Assembly: GCA_037833965.1 (NCBI GenBank)
Contig: AP031352.1
Location: forward strand, 8,908,501 to 8,972,500
Direction: 5' to 3'
Source: Marchantia polymorpha subsp. ruderalis
Taxonomy: Eukaryota; Streptophyta; Marchantiopsida; Marchantiales; Marchantiaceae
Length of the DNA: 64,000 nucleotides
The notes under the pieces were generated by a model. That model ran no database searches. It was not told the origin of the DNA and saw only the letters and a list, made by a program, of their open reading frames with translations. Numbering within the stretch: position 1 is the first letter of the stretch; the number at the start of each line of letters is the position of its first letter. This document shows, piece after piece, positions 46,801 through 59,332 of the stretch. A program made the translations under genes and the position numbers.

Positions 46801-49800
46801 GGCAAAGATCAAACCTCCATGTCCAAGTTGGGTGCGCGCAGCAGGAAGCGATTTATAGTAAGGTAGTGATGATTTTCTGGATTCATCAGAATGCAGGAGG
46901 CTTCTGCGGCAAATACAGATAAAACAAGAGGTAGTTTCTGCCAAGCGTCTGCAACTGAATTCTTAACGTATGTCATCAGGAGGCGGACTTGTGTTCTGCC
47001 TTTGAAACTCGGACAGCCCTGGAAACACAAAGATAAATCACAAATTAACTCTTGGTTTGCATGGAACACAAATCTTTGTACAGAGAAATCAGTGATTGAT
47101 ACTTGAGAAAAAGGATACCCCAGTAAATCTACAATATCCCACTCATAAGCGTCAAAAAGGTCACCTTTAACTCAAGGGATTAGCAAAAGTAAATCCAAAC
47201 ATAAAAACTAAAAACGGTTTAGACTAAAAGTATCCCGTTGACAAAATAGTCTCCAATTACGTCAATACCTCAAGTACAGTATAATATTTAGCCAGAACCT
47301 CGTATCCAGCCTTCCTCATACTCTCATTGGCTGAACTTATGCTGGCAAAGGCAACGGCGAGCAGACCGAGTCTTACAAACTCTTCAGCACTGATGCAGCC
47401 TATGGAAAGACCGTGCACAGAAAATGGTAAAAGAAATGCGGGGTCGTAAGCGGCAGCACGTAGCTCTCTTTCCACTGCAACCATACCCCGACCACGGACC
47501 TCCTGGAAACAGTAAAGCGTACATTACCAACGAGCTCACAGAGTCCTGTGCTTGCAAGGATTATAGAGCAAAATTCCAGCAGTTGGAGTCGCTAGAAGGC
47601 AAGGTATCCTACTCACACGACCTTCACAAGATTGTTGCTAGAAGGCAGCTGAGTTAAAAGAGAGTCGCCGACAGACAGGGTTTCAAACCTTGCAGCCGTC
47701 CAGAAATTGCTTTGCTGTCTGAAACTGCCCAACTCCTGGGACATCCACCGGCCTCCTGGGAGGGAAAAAGAGCACAGTCAGTCCACATCGTCGTGGGTCG
47801 ATGACAAGATCTTCCTTGAAGGTTTGTCTGCGGATCTCGCTCAAACCATCTGCCTCGTCCAGTCCACTTTTCAAAGACAACAATTGTGCGGACTTTGACT
47901 TCCTCCGTTTCAGTGCTGCCTCACCCCAGAGGTAATCTAGCCCTGACAGCCCTGAAAAACCTGGTCCTCCTTGTGACTCAATTTCGTGCATCAACGTCAA
48001 AAGCTCCTGATCCAGCTCACTCATAGTTCCCCCATATGCAGCCAGTAGTACGGACAGAATCTGCTCAAGAGGTACGGATTCAGAACTTGTCATATCAAGG
48101 TTGCATTGCTTCAGTCTCAGCGCCACGAAGACTCTGAGCAATTTCACCAATTCCATCTTTTTCTGATCTTCCTCATCACTCCTGACATCCTTCAGCTGAT
48201 TTTGAGGCTGCATCTTGACAGTGACGTCTAATGAAGCTGCAGGTTCGTCTGAGGATTCAATTCCCTCCTCTTCCACATGGTCGACAAGAGGTGATCCAAC
48301 CAATAATAGGACTGAGGTTAGGGAGTTTAAAGCCGTACCTTTGCCAGCATGCTTACCAGAAAGATGAGGAATCTGCATCCTTTTGGGATTCCAAGCTAGC
48401 ATGGAAGGAAGAAACCTTGAATGAGAAATAAGGAGTTCCAGTGCATTTACATCTACCGTTTGCCCTTCAACGTTCTTTACTTGCAGGCAATCCAAATACA
48501 CCATTGTGAGGTATCGAGCAGCCTTCATGGCAGAAGGTATAGCATATCTATAGCCTAGGAGTGTGGCAAGCGAGTATCTGTACATCGGGATGTAACTACT
48601 AAGATCCACAGAAAGCTCCAACAGTTGCTCAGCAGTTTGAATAACTTGAAGTAGCAAGAATTGTTCCAAGAAGAGTAGCCAATGGCCTCTCTTTGGGCCG
48701 GCTTGGAGTACAGATGAAACACTAGCCGACTCTTCTTTCCTGTCCATACCACCAGACTTAAAAAGAGCACCCAGAGTGTAAACCAAACATGATAAAAACC
48801 TCTGAATGGCCATGTTGTCATTCCGACCGTCCAACTTAGCACCATCAACCGACTTTACTTTGTCCTTTACAATTGACTGGCTTTCTTCACGGTCACTAAA
48901 TTCGACTTTCGAACTAGAATCCAATAAATGCCTCAGAATATGAACCTTTGCAACCGCCTCGCACACCATCTGACGAGTGTCTTCGTCAGCAGATTTTGGG
49001 ATGCTGAACGGAATCAAGGACGAATTCTCTTCACTCAGTAGAGACTTGAAAACTCTGTCCCGCTTTTTGTTACTCCGCGGATCGAAAGACTGGCAATGCT
49101 CCAGAATACGGACCACCTGTCCTAGAGGGGAGTAAGAACAATAATCGTCCATACTTCCAGATGAATGGAAGTATGCGCCAGACAAGGTACCCGGCGAACG
49201 ATTGCTAACATACCACTCAACTACGGCCTCCTTGGCCACAAGTTCGTCCCAACTCTTTAGCAGTTTGCTAAGATACCTGCCATATACCCCTGCTATATGT
49301 GTCACAACTTCTTTGTCTTCATCCCTTCCTTTCACTGATTTTACGTCAAAGTAGACCTTAACAGCGGGTAGAAGGGAGAAAAGATCCTCATCTGATAAAG
49401 CCAAGTCGAGACTTTGAGTTTTCTCACAAGAGACGAGCATCCTATCCGCGAAACTGAGCCGAAGGCCGGAAAGAATACTCTGATTTTTGTTAGCAGTCCC
49501 ATGGACAATCAACCGACCAAACTCCGACAAATGCACAGAGCTGGATTCTACTAACAGTTTGGCAATGGTGCCTGTGACTTTGTTTGGGTGCATTACGCAG
49601 TGCCTGAGAACCGCTAATGGAGTACACCGCGCCAGATCTGCGAACCTCGTTTTATCAAACCTAAGATAAAATTCTTCCGACCTCTTAGAGACAGCCGACT
49701 TTGGATCGAGAGCTTGCAAGAACGAAAGCAAGCACAAGTCAGCCATCACTGAAGGAAAACTGATGACCTGCTCTAACACCCTTTCAAACAAATCAAAAAT

Positions 49801-52800
49801 AAGCTGCGAGTCCGACTCTTCCGCAAACTGATGTCCACAATTCCAACTCTCGGGGTGACCCGTTTGAAACCTTTGTCTCCCACTAACCTCTGACAATGAA
49901 TCAATGAACACAGTGGCCAAATGCAGCCCAAGAACATGAGGAGCAACTGCTTGCTTCGACTTCTTGAACTTATTGCTTCCTACTAAGAGTAAAGATAACA
50001 AGAAATCGACGGTCGAGGGTACATCTGCATATGGAATGAGAACAGATACGGCGAACAGAGATGGTGATGCAACCACGCCAACGCTGAGATTCTCCTCCAT
50101 TTCCTTTCGAAAAATGCTCACTGCCTTGCGAACGAAGGATCCACAAGCTTCAAAAACAAGATCTTGAAGAGTTCGGACCTGGTCAACTAAAGGTAGGAAA
50201 ATGGCACTCTCACCAAGGGTTTGGATTGACTCCAAAAGTCGTGTTAGCAGTACTAGAATGTGCCCGTCAAAAGCATTCACGCTGGAAGCAGCGGAAGCTA
50301 GAACGCGTCTCAAACTCGTGTCACATAACTTTTCATCTTTGTTGTCTCGCCTCAGACCACTCACAAGCGGACAAGAAGCTGTGGACAAGATATTGGAATC
50401 TAGAAAATATGTGTACAGTGCTGGATGATGGAGAAGATCAATAATCATATTTTGATAATCTCTCATAGTGTCACCATCATCTGCGCCTGCTAAACTCGTC
50501 AAATGGTCACCGACCGACTTCAGATGTGTAGGTGAGATTAAGCTACACAGGAGAGAAAAGCAAACATCCAACGGTGATGCTCCTTCTGTAGGTATGCCGA
50601 CTACATGCTTCACTCCAGAAACCACCAATCTTACAGCATGTAACCAACTGGAGTGGGATACTTTGGAAGACGATCTGAGTAAAATTTGGGTGAAAGCATG
50701 ATTCCTCAGCAGCATTCCGTTATTACCGTAAACGGCAGCTGAGAACAGCACTGGGAATGGACACCTCAACAACAAGGAACATAGCCCAACTGCTTCAGAC
50801 CCTTTGCTTGAATGTACAGACTTCAAAGTTGAAGCCGTCGGATCAATAATATCCACGGTTTCTCCATCCATGTCCTTGATAGCCCCTGCTTGCTCCATCG
50901 CTAACGCAAATAATTCAGGCCAGGCCGTTGAGACGTCGGAAAGAAGGCTTTGGTGTACACCGAGAAGGGCGACTAGCGTGGAGCTATCTCCATTGAAAAT
51001 ATCCGCGCAAACCCTCATTAGTAGAGGAAAAGTCTCAACCACCTCTTTGACAGGAGTGGTAAGAAGCACAGATCTTACAGTTTCTAGTCTTGTTTCTATA
51101 GCTACGTCCTTTTGCCTCTTACAAGCCTTGAGTACAGCCAGAAGTTTCTCCTCATCAGGGTTTTGGGCTTGATCGACACCGTTGAGTCTGCTGGAGCCAC
51201 TAATCTGTGCGATATCACAGGATGGTAGAAGCTGGGCAGATTGCTGGAGGAGAAAATAAAGAGAAGACCATTCGAACAACTGAAGATTTGCCGTCTCCTT
51301 CAGTTGTTGTGCATATGTTGTAAATCCGGTAGAGAGCTCTGTGCTTACAACCGCTGCCAAGGCCTGAGGGTGCACCTGCAAATTCCAAATGCAACAGACA
51401 AATGTACAATATTAGCGTCGATACTCACAATCGTCAGGAGCCTCGTAACTAGGAAGCCTTCACTGTTTCTTGTCACAGTCATGATCAGCACACAAACAAA
51501 GCTCAATCGTTTTACATGTACGTGTAACAGCGTTTGTTCATGACGCTTAGATCTCTAGTGATACAAATAGATCAAAGGCGATAGCTCTTCATCACAACCC
51601 TTAAAGGTCCAGAAGATGAAAAGAACCCCGGGTGGAGAAGGTGCTAACCTGGTACTTCAGTAACATGTAAAGCGCATTTGCCACATATGTTGCAATCGCT
51701 GCCCTCTGAGGCACAGTCTTGCTCTTGGCTGATCTGAAGCAGGTCTCGAGGGAACAAATGACGAAGGGCCCAAACTCAGGCACATAGACATCTGCATAAC
51801 CAGCAAAATTTGACAACAAATGATCACGGTTTAACCCCCTGTACCCATACTTTTGAAGCTCCACAAGAAAAATTCATTCTTCCGACGCTGATGATGGCTC
51901 ATACAGTACTGTAATATCTAAATACCTGCTCTTGACATAGACAAATCTTCCATTATCTCTTTTTGGGCACGGAAGATTCAAGCTGAATCAGAATTTACCT
52001 TTAGACACCATATCGATCGAAGTTGTGTGACCCACATCACTCTCAAGCATCAACGTGGATAGTGTAGAGTGCAGCCTTTCCAGATATTTGTAAATACTCT
52101 GACTGATACTCCCGACAGCTTCAGCCAGAAAATCTATAAGGCTTCCGTGTACGGTATCGGAAGTCAGATTGTTTCTAAGATCAAGCTCCGTTCTTTCTCC
52201 GGTAGCCTGTGGTTCTTGAAATTTGTCGAACTTCCAACCTACCAAAGCGTCAAGCCAAAGCCTAACCTCCCCGAGATTCATACCGAATGCTCCAGTACTG
52301 ACCATAATTCTGTGAATGATGAGGTATGCAGCCTCACTCACATCTTTCAAATCTGTACTCAGCATTAGCAATAACAAAGGTTTTAACCTCTTATGAGCCG
52401 AGCCCACACCTGCGAACTCTCCGACAAACCGAACTGCTTTTTCTGAAGAGGAAGTGCTAGAACTCCCTGTGACAGCTAGAAGGAGAGAAGTAAGTGCCTT
52501 CTGTTGGACGACAGGCATGGCAACAGGGTTCTCTGGCAACAGCTTGAAGGCGTCAAAGCCAGTATCCGCCAACGCAATAGGTAGCACCGTCTGTGAGTAC
52601 AAAAAGGATACACTTAGAATGTAGATAATAGACTGTGCTTTACTCACTACTAGTTATGACAATATACAAACGTCAAGGCGACTTAAACAAGAAATACACC
52701 TCTGAGACACGATACACTGATGCGCAATTATCACCTGAAAAGAAGCCAACACTTCCACCACTTTGGAATGAAGCAAAACCTCGCTACTTTCTCTCCGGCC

Positions 52801-55128
52801 AGCATCAACTATGGCATCAGATCCCCACAGCTCGATGATGGTTGCTTCATAATCGTAATTATCGATTAAAGCAATTTGCTGCTCGTTTGATCCATCTGCC
52901 GTACCTAAGTCGGTCCTCTTCCTCTTTTTTACGGATACTTGCGCTCCTTCATCGGACAGGGATGCAACTCCAATCTTCGTTGAGACTAGGGAAGTTTTCA
53001 AAGAAGGTAATATACCAAAAAGAACATTCGGGTCCGGAAGATATGCACGCATAGTATCCTGAATGGAGTGTGATAACTTCAGCCACTGTTCCTTTTGAGG
53101 CTCTCCACGGCTTTCTCTTTCAGCAGTAACATTTATCTCCATCGCGGTACAACTGATTCCTGGAGGTCCTCGAATGGGCTCAGAATATGTAGCAGCAGCA
53201 GCAGCCGCCACATCCAAGGATTCGAGCAACCGTTTCAGCGCCATCAAGGCTTCATATAGCACTCGCAAGCATGCATGCTTAACCATGATATCAGCATGTT
53301 GAAGACCCCTATTGAGAGCCAGCCGGGAGAGGGAAGCAGGTAATAAGCTTAAAATTGCGCTGCGAATTAAGGGGCCGTCATGTGGAGGTGCCGTGAGACC
53401 CTGACCAACAAGAGATGCGAAAGGAGAGGTCTGACTCGCTAAGGGAATCAGCACTGCAACGAGAGACATGGCTTTGAACCTGAAAAAAGATCAAATTGAC
53501 GAATGAGTTGTACTTCAGAGTTAGGACAACAGAACGAAGCTAAGGGTACTTTTATCTGAGTACTGACTGACATGAGTTACGGAAGGACTTCAGGTCAAGC
53601 AAGAAGGAGATCCGCCATAAGGTGCTAGAATAATATAAGTGAAGTCAATGCCCACCAAACACGTGAAACTCGAGGCTCCAGACTTAATGGGATGGAAGCC
53701 AGATAGGCTGCTGCAAACTTCGGCCTCGCTCGCCCGGTAGCCAACAAGAGATCCCTGTGTTTGTCCACCTCGGTAACTTTCAAGCGATTCATAAGTCGAA
53801 GCAATCTAGCCTGCCCACCTCCAAATGCCCCAGTTTGCCCCGGCTGAGCCTCCCAAACTTCAGTACTTTCTGGACAAAGGCCATGAGAAGGGTCTGTGCA
53901 TAGCTCCAAGAGAATGTCGTGTGCAAATTCGTTGGCCAACTCTAGCGTTTTATCAGCACTGATGCGTGCCAACTGCTCGAGAGTGGCATCTCCAAACAGC
54001 ACGCTCTGAAGGCCACGAGGAACCATGAACTGCGGATCCATAACCTTTTCCTGAAGGAGAACCAGCACCTTCACCATCATAGTTTCAGGATCTTTGGAGA
54101 TACCGTGCAGAACTCCAGCATAAAGAGGTCTCTTTTGAAGGATCCATCTCAGTAAACCAGGATCTCCAACTTCCAAGAAAGACATGGCGAATTCCACCAA
54201 AGCATACCTTGTGGGGCGCTTGAACATCATATCATGCTGAAAATCAGACTTTTGATTCTTTGAAGAACGCGCTAACTTCTTCAAAGCTTCGAGAGTAAAA
54301 TCAAATGTTGTCGCAATCTCAGTACCAAGGGTTCTACCTCGAAGCACCATGGCTGACAGGAGCAGCAAGCCTGCATTTTGTCTACTTCTCTGGCTTGATG
54401 ACAAGTGTGAGTATATATCCTTCATCCGGTTGCGTACAATAGATCGAGCTAGTTTGTCAAGTCTTAAATTCACGATCATGAACCTCCTCTGCGAATCGCT
54501 ATCTCTGTTCACCACATACCCATCTACTTTTCCTAGAGTGTGTCTGAACATATGATAGAGGAGTTGCATAAGTGGAACAGCGGTTGCAGAACCTGAGCCC
54601 GCCTGCCATATATTCATAAGCTCTACACATTGTGGTGATGCCAGAACGTATGAGACTAGGACGTTTTCTCCGTCTTTTCCCGTTACTGCTTTTTGCATGG
54701 CTGCAATTGCTGCCAATAAGTCTCCATCTTGAGATGCAAGTCCAGCTGCCAGTCTTGTCGTTTCGTCATTCAAAATATCTACAAAAGATACCCAACAATT
54801 CCACGAGAATCAGCAATTCAACAAATGAATGTTGAAGCATTAGCGTAGCCAAACCAAATTACTTACTGAAATCAGGTGGAAAAAAACTGACAATCGCATC
54901 GCGGACGAGGAACACATCGACAGAAATGTTACTACGGCACGCCTTCATGGTGCTCACAGTCTCAAAATGTTTGGGCAGTCATCTCGTACCTAGGGCCAAA
55001 GTCGCTGCGGGTACATTTGACAGTTCCGTCTCCATTTCTTCATCTTCAGGATCTCCACGCTCCAGACGAACCTCTTCCTCCAACTCCATCGGTTCGTCGC
55101 CATAGTCGGAACCGTCCTCGTCGTCCAT
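43854..55128 (-). CDS. URB1: URB1/Npa1-type nucleolar 60S pre-ribosome assembly factor
   Basis: A very large helical-repeat protein that acts in the nucleolus in early 60S ribosome assembly. Exons (minus): about 55128-54990 (acidic N-terminus), about 54949-54867, 54778-53656, 53479-52735, 52590-51999, 51791-51649, 51375-47689 (3,687 bp), 47502-47269, 47018-46815, 46647-46444, 46108-45947, 45656-45297, 44984-44555, 44393-44291, 44172-43854 (TAA). From exon 3 onward every junction is in phase with GT-AG. About 2,840 aa. The N-terminal Npa1 domain shows RNRMKDIYSHLSSSQRSRQNAG, KRPTRYALVEFAMSFLEVGD and GLQSVLFGDATLEQLARIS; the C-terminal NopRA1 region shows LLAAYGGTMSELDQELLTLM and YDPAFLLPFSVHGL. 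Alpha-helical, Leu-rich throughout. Unresolved: exon 1 to exon 2 phase (the obvious GTACGA donor at 54989 does not join in frame), and whether a further 3' exon (about 43323-43628) follows instead of the TAA. Telo-box motifs occur upstream and in the intron near 45125. Confidence 0.93.
45121..45134 (+). promoter_or_regulatory. Telo-box-like motif inside a URB1 intron
   Basis: TAAACCCTAAACTC lies in the 45296-44985 intron. It is a two-unit match to the plant telo-box AAACCCTAA. Position in an intron makes regulatory use speculative. Confidence 0.35.
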
Positions 55129-56748
55129 GCTTTCAAATTGTGGGCGGACTTCCGATCAATTCATGGACGTAAGTCTACATTCAGAGCAATGTGGACGTCT
55201 TATTAGGAACATGCTCACAATTCAGAGGTCAGTCAGTCCTCGTCGCAAAAAACCTTGACTCCCCGGTCTGTGAAATTCCCTCCGAGAAAGACTCGACATT
55301 AAACTCCGGTTCCAGACACCCGAATCATTATTCTTACAGGGGAATCCGTTAAGTTCGTAATTCAGGAGAATGTTGTTATCCACCAGCACCGTCCGAAAGT
55401 GTGATATCCAGGGGGTACTGATGTGCAATGCCTAAAACCCTAAACCCTGACATTCATTTTGAAGATTGACAACACGTGGTCCGGTTGAGACATGGTAAGC
55501 TCGAGGTTTTCTGAAGATTACATGTCCCTGGGATATATTAATCGTAATTTGTCATTCACCATCGAACTTCGATACGCTCCTCGTGATTCTTCGGACTGTA
55601 AAGCCTCCCAGTTTAAACGTAGACGATAGCACCTCGTCCGTTCCTTTAAAATAATGATTTACTTTCACTCACTGACCAGCGACGCGAGCGCCATTTACGC
55701 ACATTAACTAATGGTTCACCATCCTGTCCGACGAGAAGTTCACCCACAAGTGAGAGAGAAGAACTCTCACTTACCCATGCGAGTTACGGAGACCAGCACT
55801 CCAGAGTCCAGAGCTAGAAGAGTTCACAGCAGCTTCAAAGCTACGTCATTCACAGAACGGAAGCAGCTCGAGACTTCGCACTCGCACTCGAATGTGGCGC
55901 TCACTTCAGCGAGTCGAGAAAAAAAAAGGCAAAGCTGTGAATTTCGGCGGAAAGGGCAAATCCCTCAATTTCCAGCCAATGTTAAAAATAAAAAACCAAA
56001 AAACGCGCACCGCACTTTAAGTTTCCGTCCCTGAATGAATCCAGCTAACCGCCGCCCAGCCCTAATCAGACAGACACTGGCCTGATCACTCAGAGCAGCT
56101 CGGCACCTGAAGCTCGATCGGAGCCCAATCGGACAAGGGTAGAGGGCGGAGGGCTGCGGCCGCGGACCCGGGCGCGAACTGGGTTGCCAATGTCCAGTTG
56201 TCGTTCCTAATTCGCTGCCCGGGACGGGTGTCCGAGTCGGCGTTGATTGCACGGGAGCCTGGGAGCCTGGGAACATTGGAGCCTGGCTTCGACGTCCAAC
56301 GGACAGCAGGAGGAGGAGGAGCAGCACTGCGAGGGCGGATTGCGAAGCCAGGGGCGAAATTTACCGAATTAATCCCAGCGTTAAGGATGCTAATGAGACG
56401 GGATCTGAGCCTTCCAAGGTCGGAGGACGCGATCGGGCCCGTCGAATAGTGATCAAGAATGGGATTAATGGCGCCTGGTGAACAGAGCGCGGCACCCGGT
56501 TACCAGTGCCGAACAGAGTGTACAATTAGTGACATACTTTACGAGTATGGAGATTTGCAGTAATGACAGCGGGTTAGTCGTAATACGCGCAGATGTGGGC
56601 CGTCGGATTCGCCCCCGGTGGACGGGCCGCCGTCCGATGCGAAGTTAGCGCCTGGGATTACCGGAGCTTCAAGGGTAGGAGAAAGGGCAAGGCCGTGTTG
56701 CGTAGGACGGAGAGCTTTGACGAACGTTGGGTTTGAGAGGACAGAACT
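55129..56748. promoter_or_regulatory. Divergent intergenic region between URB1 and the Smr gene
   Basis: The 1.6 kb between two outward-facing start codons holds the telo-box and GC-rich sequence from about 56.1 kb, with open frames lacking domains (for example 55711-56034, 56327-55965 minus). It probably contains both 5' leaders and promoters; no TATA box is assigned. Confidence 0.5.
55435..55448 (+). promoter_or_regulatory. Telo-box upstream of URB1
   Basis: AAACCCTAAACCCT lies about 310 bp upstream of the URB1 start codon, within the shared intergenic region. In plants the telo-box is enriched in promoters of ribosomal protein and ribosome biogenesis genes, which fits URB1. Binding is not shown by sequence alone. 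Confidence 0.6.
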
Positions 56749-59332
56749 ATGGAGGAGCTCGGTGGCTATGGTAGTGCAGGGGGAGGAGGAGGAGGAGGTG
56801 GTGGTGATGGGAGCCATGGGGCCCCGGGCAGAGGAGGAGGAAAGCAGCAGCAGCAGCAGCAGCAGCAACATTCGTCTGCTGCATCTGCCGCTGCGGTTGC
56901 CTCTGCTGGAGGGAGAGGAGGAGGAGGAGGAGGAGGGAGGTCGAAGGTACAAGGTTGGTCCTCGTTGACGAGACTGCATCGCAATCCGCCAACTTCCTCG
57001 CCTCCTCGCGATCCATTCCCACCGCTGGCCACGTGCAGCTTTTCCAGCAAGAGTTCGAAGAATTCGAGGCCGTTTAATACTCTGTTGGCGTCTCCAATCT
57101 TCGGGGACGATTTTCACCGGCCGCAGCACAGCGGGGGTGGTGGTTTGTCGTCCGCGAGTTCGTTCTCTTCCAATTTGCAGGGTCGGAATTCTGTTCCCGG
57201 TGGCGCGACCTCGATTCAAAATGGCCTCGCTTACTCCAGCAATGGGCGCGGTGCCGGAGGAGGCGTCGAGGCGGACGGAGGAGTCGTGGTGGGTGAGACG
57301 GACGAGCGGCGGATTCGGAGAGTCGGGTACGGTGGGTCGGATTCGTCTTCTTCGTCCTCTGATTCGTTCGCTTCGAATTCTTTCGGCCCAAATGGGCATC
57401 CTCGTCAACAGGGTGCTGGAGGTGCAGGAGCAGCAGCAGCTGCCGCCGGGTCTACTGCAGGGAATTATTATCAGCACGGGCAGTCTGCGAGATCCCCACC
57501 AGCTTCGTCCGCAGCTTCGCACAACAATCGGGTTCAACCAGCGGGTGCTGGTGCTGGCCCCGGGCTGAGTCCGGGGCCTTTCGGGTCTGGCTTTCCGAGC
57601 AGCTCGGGAATCGTTGTGAGCAATCAGGTTTTGCAGCACAGCGGGAAAGAGGCAGGGGCTTCTAAACACGAGCGGGCCTTGGAGCTCTCGGCGGACGCTG
57701 CACCTTTCGTTCCTGCGGTGAAAAGAGGGTCTTACGATCAGGCCCTGCCGCAGCTGGGCGGGGCCGGAGAGGCCGAGCCGAGTGTTTTGAGGGATCACAG
57801 CAATGCTTTGGATCACAATATCGAGGGCCATTTTCACCATCGAGATTTGGGCGGGAGAAATGAGAATCGAGATACTGCGGTTGCTCCGGAGAATAGAGAA
57901 CCTGAAAGGCCCTCTGTTTCCGACTGTAGGTCTTCCACCGGCGACGCAGAGAGGGACGCTAATGGTGAAGCCGGTGCTCTCGCCTACGATCATGGTAGAG
58001 ATGGTGGCGACTCCACGGCTGCGAGCAGTGCTTTCTACGTCCCCATGGAACCAGAATGGGAGGAGGATGACCTCTACCTTCGTTACCGCTCGGATGCCCT
58101 CCGAACTGCCAGGTATGGTCAATGCTTTTCAACCCAGGTCTCAAAATTCCCGAGACCAACTCTACACGACCCAGATGGCTGTTGCTAAGGGATCAACAGG
58201 GACTCAAGCACTGATGCCTGGACTCAAATCAACCAAATGAACAGTTAGTCAGCTCTTTGTCCAGTAGCGGTAGTTTGGAAGGTTGTCTGACAGATTCTTC
58301 ATTGTCGAAGCAGATCCAACTTGGGAACCTTAGTGATCACACTTTATCATCCTGCACATCTGATACTGAAGTTTGTTCCCGTTTGACTTGGCGGCTGTTG
58401 TTGTAACTCTACAGGGAGAGAGATAGATTCGCTCGTGGAGCTTCACAGGCCTACATTCGAGGCGATCATAGGAGGGCAAAGACTATGTCCAAACAAGCCC
58501 AAGAGAGGCGACTACTTGCTGAAAGACTGAATGCGGAAGCTGCTCATGAAATTCTCAACCAGAGAAACAACGACGCCAGCAGAAATATTTGGCACATCGA
58601 CTTGCATGGGCTGCACACAGGCGAAGCTGTGGCAGCACTGGAGAACCGGCTGATCTACATTGAATCAGAGATTCTTTCTTCTGGCCAGACAAATACGAGG
58701 GATGGAATTTTTGTACCACAAATCGAACATGAAGTGGGCGAAACTTCGAATTTAAGAGCCCAGCAGGACGTTTTGAAACACAAGCATACTCAAAGTTTGA
58801 TCACGGCCCCTCGGGAGCTCGTAGTAATCACTGGTGAGTTCTTCTCATTTCGCTTAAGAAGGAAATTCTACGTGGTATATTGGCTCTGCAAAGTTTAATT
58901 GTTACGGTCCTGTCATTCTGGAAGCCTTGTGCTCCGTCACAATATTAACACTCTTGTGATCAATCTGCAGGAGTCGGTGTTCATAGCCAAGGAGGCCCTA
59001 CAATTCCATTTGCAGTGAAGAATTTCCTCCTCACCAACGGGTACGTTTCATGACCATACAGATTCTATTCACTACCTCTAGACCCTAGTGTACGTCCTAA
59101 GATGAGGATCGAAACCCTGGGAGCGGGAAGTGTGTTTTTGGAGTAGAGTAGCAAAAGTCGATGGCTCGGAGATTTAAACCAGCTGAACTGTAAAACTGAG
59201 AACGTTCCATCGAGAAATTCCGAAGTGGAAGAAAGCTGACCATTTATTACTTGTGGGAACAGGTACCAGTTCGCGCAAAATACCCCGGGTTCTTTCTCGG
59301 TGCGACCGAAGCTCAGATTGTCTGTGAGTTAA
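56749..59332 (+). CDS. PAM2, DUF1771 and Smr domain protein (CID5-7 type)
   Basis: Four exons, all in phase: 56749-58112, 58415-58833, 58971-59040, 59263-59332 (TAA); 640 aa. Residues 1-300 are low complexity (Gly runs, a Gln run near 37-44, Ser/Ala). A PAM2-like peptide ALELSADAAPFVPAV (about 310-324) would bind the MLLE domain of poly(A)-binding protein. The DUF1771 helix pair follows (DLYLRYRSDALRTAR/ERDRFARGASQAYIRGDHRRA, about 440-505), then the Smr domain (515-640) with IDLHGLHTGEAV (516-527), ITGVGVHSQGG (593-603) and NGYQFAQNTPGSFSVRPKLR. Smr domains bind or cut nucleic acid; the DLHG and T-G-x-G-x-H-S motifs are intact. This domain set matches Arabidopsis CID5-7 proteins, linked to RNA metabolism. 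A CUE domain found in some relatives is not seen. The start ATG was chosen because the frame runs unbroken from it into the conserved part. Confidence 0.93.

Noticed and set aside
55435-55448. Interstitial telomeric repeat
   Set aside because: Only about two units; better read as a promoter telo-box.
56539-58122. 527-residue open frame on the minus strand
   Set aside because: It is the antisense of the Smr gene's low-complexity first exon; the + strand has PAM2, DUF1771 and in-phase splicing into the Smr domain.
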